From assembly GCF_024506435.1 (NCBI RefSeq), contig NZ_JANIET010000001.1:930001-994000 (forward strand): DNA of 64,000 nucleotides. Reading direction: 5' to 3'. Source of the DNA: Pantoea trifolii (GTDB taxonomy: Bacteria; Pseudomonadota; Gammaproteobacteria; Enterobacterales; Enterobacteriaceae). The translations under genes were made by a program, and so were the position numbers. Below the pieces are notes generated by a model. The model was not told the DNA's origin and ran no database searches. It worked only from the letters and a program-made list of their open reading frames with translations. Numbering within the stretch: position 1 is the stretch's first letter; each line of letters begins with the position of its first letter. Shown here in pieces: positions 46,928 through 56,666 of the stretch.

Positions 46928-48689
46928 GTAATTTGACTCCAAATCGCAGGGCAATACCCAATCCGACCACGACCAGCAGGATGTTAATAAAGGAGAGTGC
47001 GGCAACGATATCAATCGCGCCCGCCGCCCACAGGGAAACCAGCATTGAGCCGATGGTTTCCGTGCCGGGCGAAAGCAGATACACGCCGGTGGAATATTCG
47101 CGCTCGAAAATCAGGAACATCAGCAACCATGAGCCAATCAGGCCGTAGCGGGATAACGGAATGGTGACGTGACGCGTAATCTGTCCGCGTGTGGCGCCGG
47201 TGCTGCGCGCCGCCTCTTCCAGTTCTGGACCCACTTGTAACAGCGTTGAGGAGATCAGGCGCAGACCATACGCCATCCACACCACGGTGTAGGCCAGCCA
47301 CACGCTGAAGATGGTGCTGCGCAGCGAACGCAGCCAGACGATCAGGTGATCGCGCAGCCACTGCGACCAGACGAAATCCGATAGCCAGCCCGATTTGAGC
47401 GAGTTATCCAGCCACATCGGCAGGAACAGGAACACCCAGAGAAACGCCAGACCGGCCAGCAAACCCGGCACCGCACGCGGCACCAGCACGCTGTAATCAA
47501 GGAAGCGCGTGGTGTTATCGGGTTTTCGGTGCATGGCGATACCGATAAACAGATAACAACCCACCGCCAGCGCACCGCCGATCACGCCAATTGCCATTGA
47601 GTTGACGATTGCGCGCAGCAGGTTGGGCTGCGCCCAGATGGTCTGGAAGGTCTTGATCGACAGCTCATCCCAGATCGAAACGCCAACGCCCCAGTTAGAG
47701 ATAAACGCACGCAGCACCACGCCCAGCAGCGGTACGCCAATGGTCACCGTCAGCCAGAACGCCACGACTGCGCCCGCCACCCAGCGCCATTTGCCCAGCG
47801 GCAGCGCACGCGCCTGGGAAGCTTTACCTTTCACGGTGACAAAGCGGTTAGCGGTGCGCATCAGGCGGCGTTGCAGCATCACCAGCGGAATGGTGATACA
47901 AATCAGCACCACCGCCACCGCAGCCATCAGGTGATAGGACGGCGTACCGAGTTTATTGGTCAGCTGATAGAGATAGGTGGCCAGCACCATGTTGCCTTCA
48001 GGATCGCCCAGCACCAGCATCAGGCCGAACACTTCCAGCCCGAGGAAGAACAGCAGCACGATGGCATACAGAATGGACGGGCGTACCATCGGCAAGCTCA
48101 CTGCCGTCATCACCTGCAACGGCGAAGCACCCGAAATACGCGCCGCTTCTTCCACATCCGATCCCACGCTGCGCAGGGCAGAAGAGATATACAGATAGGC
48201 GTGCGGGACGTGCGTCAGACCAGCGATCACCACGATGCTCGACATGTCGTAGATATTCCACGGCACGAACCCGAGCAGTGATTGCGCCCACAGCGAGAAG
48301 AATCCCACCGGGCCCGCCGCCACCACATATCCAAAGCCCAGCACCATCGGCGAGACAAAAATTGGCACGAGGATCAGCGGCTCAATGATGCGTCTGCCGG
48401 GTAAATCGGTTCGCACCATCAGGAACGCCAGAATACCGCCCAGCGGAATGGCGATGATCACCAGCCCAAAGGCGAGAATAAATCCGCTGCGCAGCGCTTT
48501 GTAGAAATCGGGATCGGTGAAAATAAATTCAAACGATTCCAGGCTCCACTCTTTCGACGGCGCAAAGAACGGCGCGGACAAGAAGCTTTGTATAACGATA
48601 AACGACAGCGGAACGTAGATAACCAGCGCGGTTATCAGCACCACAACGCCGCGCGGCAGGCTTTGCCACTTTCTATGCAATGCACGCAT
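46920..48689 (-). CDS. ABC transporter permease, two fused membrane domains (AfuB/FbpB type)
   Basis: A 589-residue permease with two homologous halves, each with about six membrane segments and an EAA loop (EEAARISGASPLQVMTAVSL and EEAARSTGATRGQITRHVTI). Fused permeases of this kind belong to ferric or phosphosugar importers. It overlaps the downstream ATPase gene by 8 bp and follows the binding-protein gene by 74 bp. Confidence 0.9.
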   Translation of the reverse strand: MRALHRKWQSLPRGVVVLITALVIYVPLSFIVIQSFLSAPFFAPSKEWSLESFEFIFTDPDFYKALRSGFILAFGLVIIAIPLGGILAFLMVRTDLPGRRIIEPLILVPIFVSPMVLGFGYVVAAGPVGFFSLWAQSLLGFVPWNIYDMSSIVVIAGLTHVPHAYLYISSALRSVGSDVEEAARISGASPLQVMTAVSLPMVRPSILYAIVLLFFLGLEVFGLMLVLGDPEGNMVLATYLYQLTNKLGTPSYHLMAAVAVVLICITIPLVMLQRRLMRTANRFVTVKGKASQARALPLGKWRWVAGAVVAFWLTVTIGVPLLGVVLRAFISNWGVGVSIWDELSIKTFQTIWAQPNLLRAIVNSMAIGVIGGALAVGCYLFIGIAMHRKPDNTTRFLDYSVLVPRAVPGLLAGLAFLWVFLFLPMWLDNSLKSGWLSDFVWSQWLRDHLIVWLRSLRSTIFSVWLAYTVVWMAYGLRLISSTLLQVGPELEEAARSTGATRGQITRHVTIPLSRYGLIGSWLLMFLIFEREYSTGVYLLSPGTETIGSMLVSLWAAGAIDIVAALSFINILLVVVGLGIALRFGVKLHD

Positions 48690-48763
48690 ATTGAGACCCT
48701 GAATGGCGAAATCAGATAAGAGAAAGCTGAGCGCGGCGCAGTCGCCGCGCTTGATAACGGCGG

Positions 48764-49852
48764 TTATTTACCGGCGGCTTCGCGCCACTGTTTGATGTAA
48801 TCCAGACGTTTTTTCGGTTGCAGATATTCCAGCAGACTTTCATCAACCGGGATCGGTTTCAGCGCGTTGCCCAACATTTTGGTCATGCCATCAATGTCGT
48901 TTTTGCCTTCAATATCGTTGCGCAGAGAAGGGATGTCGGCCTGATTAGCCAGAATGCTTTGTCCTTTCTCAGACAGCACGTAATCGAGCCACAGTTTGGC
49001 GGCATGGCTGTTTTGCGCTTGCTGGCTGATGAACGAAACGCGTGATAGCACCAGCGTGTAATCCTTCGGATAAGAGATGCCCAGCGACGGATCGGTTTTA
49101 GCGCGCGCTTCGGCGTAAGAACCGAGGATGTTGAAGCCGATCAGGTTTTCACCGGATGAGACCCTTTCCATCATGGTGCCGGTGGAAGACTGCACGGCTA
49201 AACCGCCTTTCGCCACGTCGGCCAGGGTTTTGAAGTAGTTGGGATCGGCTTTGTAATCCTGCACTGAAAGCATGAAACCCAGTCCCGATTTCTCAATATC
49301 GTAGGTAGTGACTTTGCTCTTGAATTTGTCGGTCTGGCTGGCGATCAGCTTGGCCAGCGCGGTGTGTGAATCGGGCACATCACTGGCCGGGATCAGGCGC
49401 TTGTTATAGATGAACACCACCGGTTCGTAGGTGGTGCCGTAGGCTTTGTTGTTCCACACCGCCCACTTCGGCAGCTGCGCCAGTTCAGGGGATTTGTACT
49501 CCTGCGCGTAGTCGGTCGCCAGCTTCAGACCGGTATCCATAGAGGAGCTCCACACCACGTCGCCGCTGGTGCCGCCCGAGGCTTGTTCGCTGATAAAACG
49601 GTTGTACAGCTCGGTGCTGTTCATATCGTTATATTCAACTTTGATGCCGGGATAGGTGGCTTCGAAACCCTTGATCAGCGGACCGGCAGCTTTGATGTCG
49701 GTGGTGGAGTAAACCACCACTTTGCCTTCTTTAGTGGCGGCATCAATCACGCTTTGATAATCCGCTGGATAGCCTTGCGGCGGGGCAGCAACCGCTGACA
49801 TAGACACAAAAACAGTTGCAGCAATCAGAGACAGAGGGAAAGTGTTCGACAT
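48764..49852 (-). CDS. ABC transporter substrate-binding protein (AfuA/FbpA-like)
   Basis: A 362-residue periplasmic protein of the extracellular solute-binding family 1 / Fe(III)-binding group. The signal peptide ends near SAVAAPPQGYP. Segments include GKVVVYSTTDIKAAGPLIKG and TYPGIKVEYNDMNSTELYNR, typical of FbpA/PotD-type folds. I do not see the consecutive tyrosines used by FbpA for iron, so a phosphorylated or carboxylated organic ligand is quite possible. The ATG at 49852 is used. Confidence 0.86.
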   Translation of the reverse strand: MSNTFPLSLIAATVFVSMSAVAAPPQGYPADYQSVIDAATKEGKVVVYSTTDIKAAGPLIKGFEATYPGIKVEYNDMNSTELYNRFISEQASGGTSGDVVWSSSMDTGLKLATDYAQEYKSPELAQLPKWAVWNNKAYGTTYEPVVFIYNKRLIPASDVPDSHTALAKLIASQTDKFKSKVTTYDIEKSGLGFMLSVQDYKADPNYFKTLADVAKGGLAVQSSTGTMMERVSSGENLIGFNILGSYAEARAKTDPSLGISYPKDYTLVLSRVSFISQQAQNSHAAKLWLDYVLSEKGQSILANQADIPSLRNDIEGKNDIDGMTKMLGNALKPIPVDESLLEYLQPKKRLDYIKQWREAAGK

Positions 49853-50022
49853 TATAATTAACCTTTTAGTTACATTTGAGGAACTAAAGGTCAACATAGC
49901 CTATCGACTTTTCCACACAAGAGGTGACGGATTGTTATCTTCACGAAGTGTGATTGTTGGCGTCGTTTAGGCAATTAACACCATAAAAACCACGACAGGC
50001 CGCGCGCGCGATCTGCGCCAGA

Positions 50023-50715
50023 TCACAGGATTTTGCGGTACAGCCGTCGCGGATGGCCAATGTTGCCGTACTGCATTTCGACGCCGATAAAACCGATCTC
50101 CACGCAATATTCCAGGTAGCGACGACCGGTGGTTTTACTGATGCCAACGCGTTCTACTACCTGTTCAACCGACCAGCTACTTTCTGGGGCAGCGCTAAAA
50201 AAGCTTTTCACCCGATCGAGCGTAATGGTTTCAATCCCTTTGGTCGAAGGTGCTGACGGCGCATCACTGGCTGGCAAATTAAACAGCTTATCCAGCGCCT
50301 GCTGATCAACGTTTTTCATCTGGCGCATGGTCTGCACCAGCAGCATAAAGCGTTCCAGCGATGCGCGCAGGCGATGGAAAAACACCGGTTTCAGCAGGTA
50401 GTCGAATGCACCGCTGCGCATCGCATGGCTACAGGTTTGCATGTCGCTGGCGGCGGTGATGAAGATCACCGAGCACTCAAAGCGCTTTAGCAGCGGATCG
50501 TCAATCAACGTCACGCCCTGACCATCCGGCAAATAGTTATCGAGCAGCAGCAGTCGTGGCTGATGTAATGTAATCAGCTCACGCGCCTGCGCCAGCGTAG
50601 CGGCAATACCGACCACGCGCAGATGAAAGTTCTGCTCAATATATTCACGATGCAGATCGGCCAGATGCGGCTCATCTTCCACAATCACCACATCAAGCGG
50701 CTTAGCATTATTCAT
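50023..50715 (-). CDS. Response regulator, CitB/DcuR family
   Basis: A 230-residue regulator. The receiver domain has acidic residues E13/D14, phospho-acceptor D59 (LLLLDNYLPDGQG) and K109 (YLLKPVFFHR). The C-terminal DNA-binding part contains SVEQVVERVGISKTTGRRYL. It overlaps the sensor kinase gene by 8 bp and lies 170 bp upstream of the ABC binding-protein gene, all on one strand, so the transporter is its likely target. Confidence 0.9.
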   Translation of the reverse strand: MNNAKPLDVVIVEDEPHLADLHREYIEQNFHLRVVGIAATLAQARELITLHQPRLLLLDNYLPDGQGVTLIDDPLLKRFECSVIFITAASDMQTCSHAMRSGAFDYLLKPVFFHRLRASLERFMLLVQTMRQMKNVDQQALDKLFNLPASDAPSAPSTKGIETITLDRVKSFFSAAPESSWSVEQVVERVGISKTTGRRYLEYCVEIGFIGVEMQYGNIGHPRRLYRKIL

Positions 50716-52348
50716 GAGAAAGTCCTGTTAACGCGGCGGGCGGGAACGGGATAAACACCGAGAAAATGGTGCCCTGTGGTGAATTCTCGCTGATCTCAAT
50801 GCTGCCGCCCGCCTGCTGTACATAACCCGCCGCCAGATAAAGGCCGATGCCGTGTTCTGCACCCAGCATATCGTCGCCGCTGTTGGGTTTACTGGTGACG
50901 CCTTGCTCAAACAAATGCGGTTTAATGCTGTCATCGATGCCGCAACCCTGATCGGCCACTTCGATTAACAGCTCCTGATTACGACCGGAAATATATAACT
51001 CAACCGGTGTCGCGGGCGTTCTGGCGTTGAGCGTGGCGTCCACCGCGTTATCCAGCAGATTGCCGATCACCGACATCAACGCCGTTTCACTCAGCGCGGC
51101 AGGAATGCGACTCAACTGGCAGGCGGGGTCAAATTTCAGCTCGACGCCTTTTTCCCGCGCGCTGACATATTTCCCCAGCAGCAGCCCACAAAGCGCGGGC
51201 GAGGTGAAGCGCGCCGAGACAAAATCCAGCACCTGCTGCGCGCCAGCAGATTGCGCGTGGATGTAGCGCATCGCGTCGTCGTAGCGCTGCATCTGCAGCA
51301 GGCCGACCAGCGTGGCGGTCCAGTTCAGCTGTTCATGACGCATGATGCGCAGATTATCCGCGTAGCGTTTCACCTGACTGAGCTGGCTGCTCAATGTGTT
51401 GATGTCGTTTTTATCGCGGAAGCTGCACACCCAGCCGCCTGGCTCGCCGGGTTCCAGCTCAATCGCCACCCGGTTAACGATCACCTGACGCTGATTGAGC
51501 ACGGTGACGTGATCATGGGTTTTCACCTCATGCTGGCTTAAAAACGTCGGATGGATTTGCAGCACCTGATCCAGCGGTTTCCCCAGCAGTTCACTCTCAC
51601 TCTGCTGGATATCCAGCAACTCGCGCGCAGCGCGGTTGATAAGAATCAGCTGCCGTTCCGCGTTCACCGCAAACACCCCTTCATACATCGCTTCCAGCAG
51701 CGCTTTTTGTTGCAGCACCAGCAGGGCGATATCTTTCGGCTCCAGCCAGAACATCTGTTTTTTCAGATTGCGGCTAAACATCCACGAAAAGATAAACAGC
51801 AGCAGCAACAGCGCCACACCATACAGGCTGGCCTGCCACAGTAAGCTGACATTGATATTGGCAATATAGGAGGTGAGATAACCCACCGAGACAATGCCAA
51901 TCACCTGATGCTGCGTATTAAAGATCGGTGCCTTGCTGCGCAGCGACACGCCGATGCCGCCTTTGCGCACCGAAATAATGGTTTTGCCCTGCAGCACCTC
52001 CGCATTGTCGCCGCCAATCATCGGTAAATTGAGGCGCTCCGGTGATTCCGAATGGTAGAGATGCTGTTCCTGCGTGTCGCCAATCACGATGTAGCTGGCA
52101 TCGCTTTGGTTGCGCAGCGGCTGGATCAACGCCGCGATACCGGCGATATCGCGGCGCGCCACTTTCTCCGCCAGACCGGGCATCAGCGCAATCTCACTGG
52201 CCTGCACCCGCGCGCGCTGCCCCAAATCGTGATGCAGTTGACGATCGATGAAATGGAACAGAATGGTGCCCAGCAAGGCGAGTAGCAGGCAGGAAAACAG
52301 CACCAGCGACAGGAAGAGTTTTACCTGAAAAGATAATCTGCGTTTCAT
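50708..52348 (-). CDS. Sensor histidine kinase, CitA/DcuS family
   Basis: A 546-residue membrane sensor with two transmembrane segments (about 10-32 and 168-191) flanking a periplasmic PAS-like sensor domain, then a cytoplasmic PAS domain (about 213-310). The phospho-acceptor is H338 (RIMRHEQLNWTATLVGLLQM), followed by an HATPase domain (NLLDNAVDATL, DQGCGI). Relatives sense citrate or C4-dicarboxylates; here the ligand may be the substrate of the adjacent transporter. ATG at 52348; the open frame to 52429 is not used. Confidence 0.9.
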   Translation of the reverse strand: MKRRLSFQVKLFLSLVLFSCLLLALLGTILFHFIDRQLHHDLGQRARVQASEIALMPGLAEKVARRDIAGIAALIQPLRNQSDASYIVIGDTQEQHLYHSESPERLNLPMIGGDNAEVLQGKTIISVRKGGIGVSLRSKAPIFNTQHQVIGIVSVGYLTSYIANINVSLLWQASLYGVALLLLLFIFSWMFSRNLKKQMFWLEPKDIALLVLQQKALLEAMYEGVFAVNAERQLILINRAARELLDIQQSESELLGKPLDQVLQIHPTFLSQHEVKTHDHVTVLNQRQVIVNRVAIELEPGEPGGWVCSFRDKNDINTLSSQLSQVKRYADNLRIMRHEQLNWTATLVGLLQMQRYDDAMRYIHAQSAGAQQVLDFVSARFTSPALCGLLLGKYVSAREKGVELKFDPACQLSRIPAALSETALMSVIGNLLDNAVDATLNARTPATPVELYISGRNQELLIEVADQGCGIDDSIKPHLFEQGVTSKPNSGDDMLGAEHGIGLYLAAGYVQQAGGSIEISENSPQGTIFSVFIPFPPAALTGLSHE

Positions 52349-52753
52349 ACAACCTGCAGTAAAGGAAAACTGGAGAGAGGCATGGCTGGAGACTAGCACG
52401 CGAAAATGCGTGCTGTGACAGGCTAACATCAGAGTTGTGAGCTGGCTTCAATCCCGGCGCGGCTTAGGCGCTGGTTTCTGTTGGCACGATGTCAGCGATA
52501 TTCCCATCTTATTCCTGGTCATCGCCTGCTGCGGCGCTAATCAATCAATAAAAAACCCATTCACCCCGGCTAATCTATGCGCCGCTATTTAATCCCTCCT
52601 TTCTCTGAGTAAATTCCGTTTTAACCCGGCAGCCATTGACCTTATAACCCCGAGTGGTGAGAATGCCGGGAAAAGTTTTGAATTAGATCGCAAGTTTTGG
52701 GCATCAAGCCTCTTGCAGTGCGGCTGCGATAGCCACACTGAATTAACGCCACT

Positions 52754-52869
52754 TGCACTTATCGGCGCGCGAATGACGCGCCAGCGTTATTAAAGTGCAG
52801 GGCATACAGCAAATATCGTTAATGTCGTGACGTTCGTTGAGAAGGCCCGTCTTTGGATGTACCTTCTCA
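52754..52869. other. Structured non-coding segment, candidate small RNA or leader
   Basis: TGCACTT (52754-52760) pairs with AAGTGCA (52793-52799) around an inner GGCGCG/CGCGCC stem (52764-52769 with 52777-52782). A second hairpin TGAGAAGG/CCTTCTCA (52838-52845 with 52862-52869) follows. Transcription and direction are not known. Confidence 0.4.
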
Positions 52870-53108
52870 GCCCCGGTCGGCATTTCTTGTTTTTAGTGAT
52901 GAGCACGATAAAAACGCCAGCGTTTTTCAAGGTTCATTACCGGAAAGATAAAAAATTTAATTTAAGTGCGTCATGAATGGCGTGGTAATGGCGTTAAGCC
53001 AAATTACCAAAAGAAAAAACGTAACTAACTGAAAATAAACTGAACTCTTATGAGTGCAGCGCAGCTTCTTTACGCCAAAATAATGGGTTTCACTGTGGTC
53101 AGTATACA

Positions 53109-53137
53109 GGTAGCTGCAAGCCTGGGGCGGTAGCCTG
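53109..53137 (+). promoter_or_regulatory. JUMPstart element with RfaH ops site
   Basis: GGTAGCTGCAAGCCTG followed by GGGCGGTAGCCTG matches the 3' two thirds of the JUMPstart consensus. The ops core GGCGGTAGCCTG lies at 53126-53137. It is about 235 bp upstream of the first glycosyltransferase ATG, in the untranslated leader, and predicts RfaH-dependent antitermination of the operon. Confidence 0.75.
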
Positions 53138-53372
53138 CCTGGTTTAGCTAACGAAAACAGAATGAAACTGCACGGTTTATTTGGCGATTATCTTATTTAG
53201 CGATCTTTTTACAGAGAATTAAAGGCCAGTTTTAATTGACCTGAGGAAACTCTGAAATAGACAAGCAACAAATGTTAAGCCGGGCGCAAGCAACGCGCAG
53301 TGTGAATCACTGCAATGTTCACCGATTACTTTTTTGCCCGCAACGTTTACTCCGACAGAGTCCAGAGGTTAT

Positions 53373-54350
53373 ATGCAAAATCCCGTTAACGACGTTTTAA
53401 TCAGCGTCATCGTGCCGGTGTATAACGCCGCAGCGTATCTGGAGCGATGCATTGATAGCCTGCTTCAGCAGGAAGAGAGCCGTTTTGAAGTGATATTTAT
53501 TAACGACGGCTCCAGCGATAACTCGCTCGCGCTATTACAGAGCTACGCCCATTACCCACATTTTCATATCATCGACAAAACCAATGGCGGCGTCTCGTCG
53601 GCGCGCAATCAAGGCATTCGAGCCTCGCGCGGCAAACTGCTGTGCTTTTTAGACGCCGATGATTTTCTGCCAGCCAGCGCGTTTGCCACCTATGTGCGGC
53701 TGATGCAAAACAACATTGCGATGGTGGGTGGCGAATCGCAGCACTTCACGCCGCAAGGCGAGCCGCTCGATTTCCCGGCCAACACGACTGACACGCGCCA
53801 GCTGACCGCTTCGGCGGCGATCAACGATCTGCTCTATTTCAATCCGCGTCACGGTATCTGCGACAAGGTGTTTCGTGGCGATGTGATTCGTCAGCATCAG
53901 CTCAGTTTTAACGAAGAGATTTATAACTTCGAAGATCTGCTGTTCGTGATCAATTACCTGCATCTGCAACAGGATCGTCAGGTGATCTTCACCCAGCAGG
54001 TGGTTTATCACTATGTGGAATCTACCAACTCCGCCACGCGATCGGCGCTACGGGAAAAGCATTTCTCCTTTGCGCGTTCATTTAATGGCATGCAGGCGTT
54101 TTTATCCGCGCAGCATAGCCGCTGTTATTACCATCTCTATTTAAAAGTCACCTCATCTTATATCTATAAAGCGCTGCACAGCGACGGATTCAGCCGCGCC
54201 TTTATTGATGAATATATTTCGCTCTACCGTCGCAGCTTTAAGTCCTATTTCACATCAGGATTAATGTTCAATCCGTGGAGCCTGTACTTTGCGCTGTTTT
54301 TTGTCAGTCCACGACTGGTATCGCGTCTGCGCCGCCTGGCACAGAAATAA
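53373..54350 (+). CDS. Glycosyltransferase family 2
   Basis: A 325-residue GT-A enzyme. The N-terminal ISVIVPVYNAAAYLERCIDS, nucleotide-site INDGSSDN (D45) and metal-binding FLDADDF (D94/D96) are clear. A hydrophobic C-terminus suggests membrane association. AGAGG precedes the ATG at 53373. It is the first gene after the JUMPstart element and in one operon with a flippase and a second glycosyltransferase, so it probably adds a sugar to a lipid-linked exopolysaccharide or O-antigen unit. Confidence 0.9.
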   Translation: MQNPVNDVLISVIVPVYNAAAYLERCIDSLLQQEESRFEVIFINDGSSDNSLALLQSYAHYPHFHIIDKTNGGVSSARNQGIRASRGKLLCFLDADDFLPASAFATYVRLMQNNIAMVGGESQHFTPQGEPLDFPANTTDTRQLTASAAINDLLYFNPRHGICDKVFRGDVIRQHQLSFNEEIYNFEDLLFVINYLHLQQDRQVIFTQQVVYHYVESTNSATRSALREKHFSFARSFNGMQAFLSAQHSRCYYHLYLKVTSSYIYKALHSDGFSRAFIDEYISLYRRSFKSYFTSGLMFNPWSLYFALFFVSPRLVSRLRRLAQK

Positions 54351-54366
54351 ACGCTGAGGTTAAGTT

Positions 54367-55674
54367 GTGAAAGATAAATTAAAAAACTCCATGTGGATGA
54401 TCGCTGAAAAGCTGATTGCAGTATTCGGCCTGATATTTATCACCTCCTATGTGGCGAAATACGTTGGGCCAACCACTTTCGGCATTATCTCGATCTCGAT
54501 GCTGGTATTTCAGTTCATCCAGAGCATCGCGTTAATGGGCAGCGATGTGATTCTGCTGAAACGCTTGTCGCAAAATCATCACTCCGGCATGCGCTTAATG
54601 ATGGCGACCTTTCTGCTGGTGTTGGTGATTTACGGCGTGCTGGCGGCCAGCGGCATGTTGATTATGGGCGAAGAGTGGAGCACTGAAGCGCGGGTGTTTA
54701 TCTGCGCCGCGGCGATTGCCTGTCTTTTCTCTTCGCTGGATCTGGTCAATATCTACAACGAAGCGATGCTCAATGCGCGCCTGAATGTGATCGCCAATCT
54801 GGCGGGTTTGGCTATCAGTCTAACGGTGCGCTTCTTTATTTCGTATTACGGTTTGGATTCGCAACTGTTGTCGATTCCGATCGTACTGGCGACCTTTATT
54901 CCTTTTGCTATCAAACTGACGATATTCCTGAAATACCATCGTCAGGTACCGATTCCGGCACTGCGCCAGATGAAGAAATATTCCCGCTATATGGTGGCGT
55001 CCGGTATTTCTCTGGTGTTTTCTGTGATTGCGGTGGCGATTTATACCCGCGTTAACCAAATCAGCGTGTCGTATTTCCTTGGCGTGAAAGAGGCGGGGAT
55101 TTTCTCTGTCGCGCTGACGCTCGCCACCGCGTGGGTATTTTTACCCAATGCCTTGCTGGCTTCCTTTTTCCCGGCGTTCTTTGCCGAGCGTGACGATCGG
55201 CAATCGATTATCAAAGCGCAGAAATTACACCTGCTGGTGATTGGCGTCTCGTCGCTGGTGATTCTGGCGATTTGGTTATTGTCCGGATGGTTTATCCGTG
55301 ACTTTTACGGTGCGGAGTATCTCGATGCGGTCGCGCCAACGCTGTTACTCAGCGTCGGTGCGATGTGCGCGGTACTGAGCAGCGTGATGGATCGTTTCAT
55401 TATTAAGTACAACGGATATCGCTATTTAGTGAAGAAAACCTTCGTGGTGTTATTAATTTGCGTGGCCTCTTCTTTAATTTTGGTTCCTAACTTCGGTTTA
55501 AATGGCGCGGCCATGAGCGTGGTATTAACCGAATTTTTATCGTTCTCCCTGCTTAATTACTTTTTCCCTGCTCAACCGGTAATGCGTATTCACCAAATAT
55601 TTATCAACCCCAGGAAACTATGGCTGTTATTCAACAATATCAAAACCTCAGACAGTAAAGAGAGTTTATCATGA
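54367..55674 (+). CDS. Polysaccharide flippase, Wzx/MATE type
   Basis: A 435-residue inner-membrane protein with about 12 hydrophobic segments, beginning DKLKNSMWMIAEKLIAVFGL and containing FITSYVAKYVGPTTFGIISI, the usual Wzx N-terminal pattern. It should flip lipid-linked oligosaccharide units to the periplasm. The start is GTG at 54367, with GAGG upstream. Its stop overlaps the next ATG (ATGA). Confidence 0.9.
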   Translation: MKDKLKNSMWMIAEKLIAVFGLIFITSYVAKYVGPTTFGIISISMLVFQFIQSIALMGSDVILLKRLSQNHHSGMRLMMATFLLVLVIYGVLAASGMLIMGEEWSTEARVFICAAAIACLFSSLDLVNIYNEAMLNARLNVIANLAGLAISLTVRFFISYYGLDSQLLSIPIVLATFIPFAIKLTIFLKYHRQVPIPALRQMKKYSRYMVASGISLVFSVIAVAIYTRVNQISVSYFLGVKEAGIFSVALTLATAWVFLPNALLASFFPAFFAERDDRQSIIKAQKLHLLVIGVSSLVILAIWLLSGWFIRDFYGAEYLDAVAPTLLLSVGAMCAVLSSVMDRFIIKYNGYRYLVKKTFVVLLICVASSLILVPNFGLNGAAMSVVLTEFLSFSLLNYFFPAQPVMRIHQIFINPRKLWLLFNNIKTSDSKESLS

Positions 55675-56666
55675 ATGAAAAACCACTATTTAGTCTTATC
55701 ATTCCCGTCTATAACTCACAAAAAACCATTAAACGTACCTTGCTGAGCGTGCTTAAACAGACGTTCAGCAGTTACGAAGTGATTGTGGTTAATGACGGCA
55801 GCAGCGATTCAACCGCAAATATTCTGCAGGAGTTTAGCGCTTATTCGCAGGTCACGGTGATTCACCAAATAAATGCCGGTGTCAGCGCTGCTCGAAACAG
55901 CGGAATGCAGCAGGCCTGCGGTGAATATGTGTTATTCCTCGATGCGGATGATTGGGTGGACGATAACTTCCTGATGATCTTCAAACAGAATCTCGATGCC
56001 TGGCCAGCGGAGTCTGTCGATTTGATGGTGGGAAACCTCAACGACAACCGCGTAGGAAAAGTGTCGCAGGCGGGCTTCTTCAGCAACGAGGACATTCCTT
56101 ATGTGCTCGGTGAGCTGGAGATGAGTGATAACATCGGTTATCTGCATAACAAATGTTATCGCCGTCAGATTATTGATGAGCTGAACCTGCGCTTTTTGGA
56201 AGGTATCTCCATGAGCGAGGATTTGTTGTTTAACCTTAAATTCTTCAGTTGTATTAGCAATTTCCTTGTCACACCGGGCGCTGCTTATCATTATGAAGAT
56301 GTGGAGGGTTCATTATCGAAGCGTAAAGTGCAATACAGTGAACTGAAAGTGCGTAAACAGTTTCTCACTGCACTGTATGATTCGATAATCAGTAAATATC
56401 AGTCCAGCAATCTCGATTATTTCCTCAAGGGCATTTCCAAACGTGTACTCGCGTTGGATATGCAAATCGTGACGGCGATGTATCACTCTTCGTTTTCACC
56501 TGCGGATATAGCCCAGGAAATTAATGAAATAAAGCGGGGTAAATACTCAAAAGGTATTTTCATTCTGCTGAATAAAAATGAAAAATTGAAGTACATGATT
56601 ATGAATTTGAATACACTTACAGCGTACTATTTTCTTTATGCACTCTACAGGATGCGCGCATTCTGA
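55671..56666 (+). CDS. Glycosyltransferase family 2 (second)
   Basis: A 331-residue GT-A enzyme with SLIIPVYNSQKTIKRTLLSV, NDGSSDST and the metal site FLDADDW (D91/D93). It is distantly similar to the other glycosyltransferase of the operon. Translation is coupled to the flippase gene. The base composition of its last third is more AT-rich than the surrounding genes, consistent with an acquired polysaccharide gene. Confidence 0.9.
   Translation: MNEKPLFSLIIPVYNSQKTIKRTLLSVLKQTFSSYEVIVVNDGSSDSTANILQEFSAYSQVTVIHQINAGVSAARNSGMQQACGEYVLFLDADDWVDDNFLMIFKQNLDAWPAESVDLMVGNLNDNRVGKVSQAGFFSNEDIPYVLGELEMSDNIGYLHNKCYRRQIIDELNLRFLEGISMSEDLLFNLKFFSCISNFLVTPGAAYHYEDVEGSLSKRKVQYSELKVRKQFLTALYDSIISKYQSSNLDYFLKGISKRVLALDMQIVTAMYHSSFSPADIAQEINEIKRGKYSKGIFILLNKNEKLKYMIMNLNTLTAYYFLYALYRMRAF

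Larger units (their letters stand above)
52349..53372. other. 1-kb intergenic region before the polysaccharide operon
   Basis: No coding sequence is credible. It holds nested hairpins (52754-52799 and 52838-52869), a JUMPstart/ops element (53109-53137), a small hairpin GCAGTG/CACTGC (53297-53313), and presumably the promoters of the sensor kinase operon and the glycosyltransferase operon. Confidence 0.65.
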
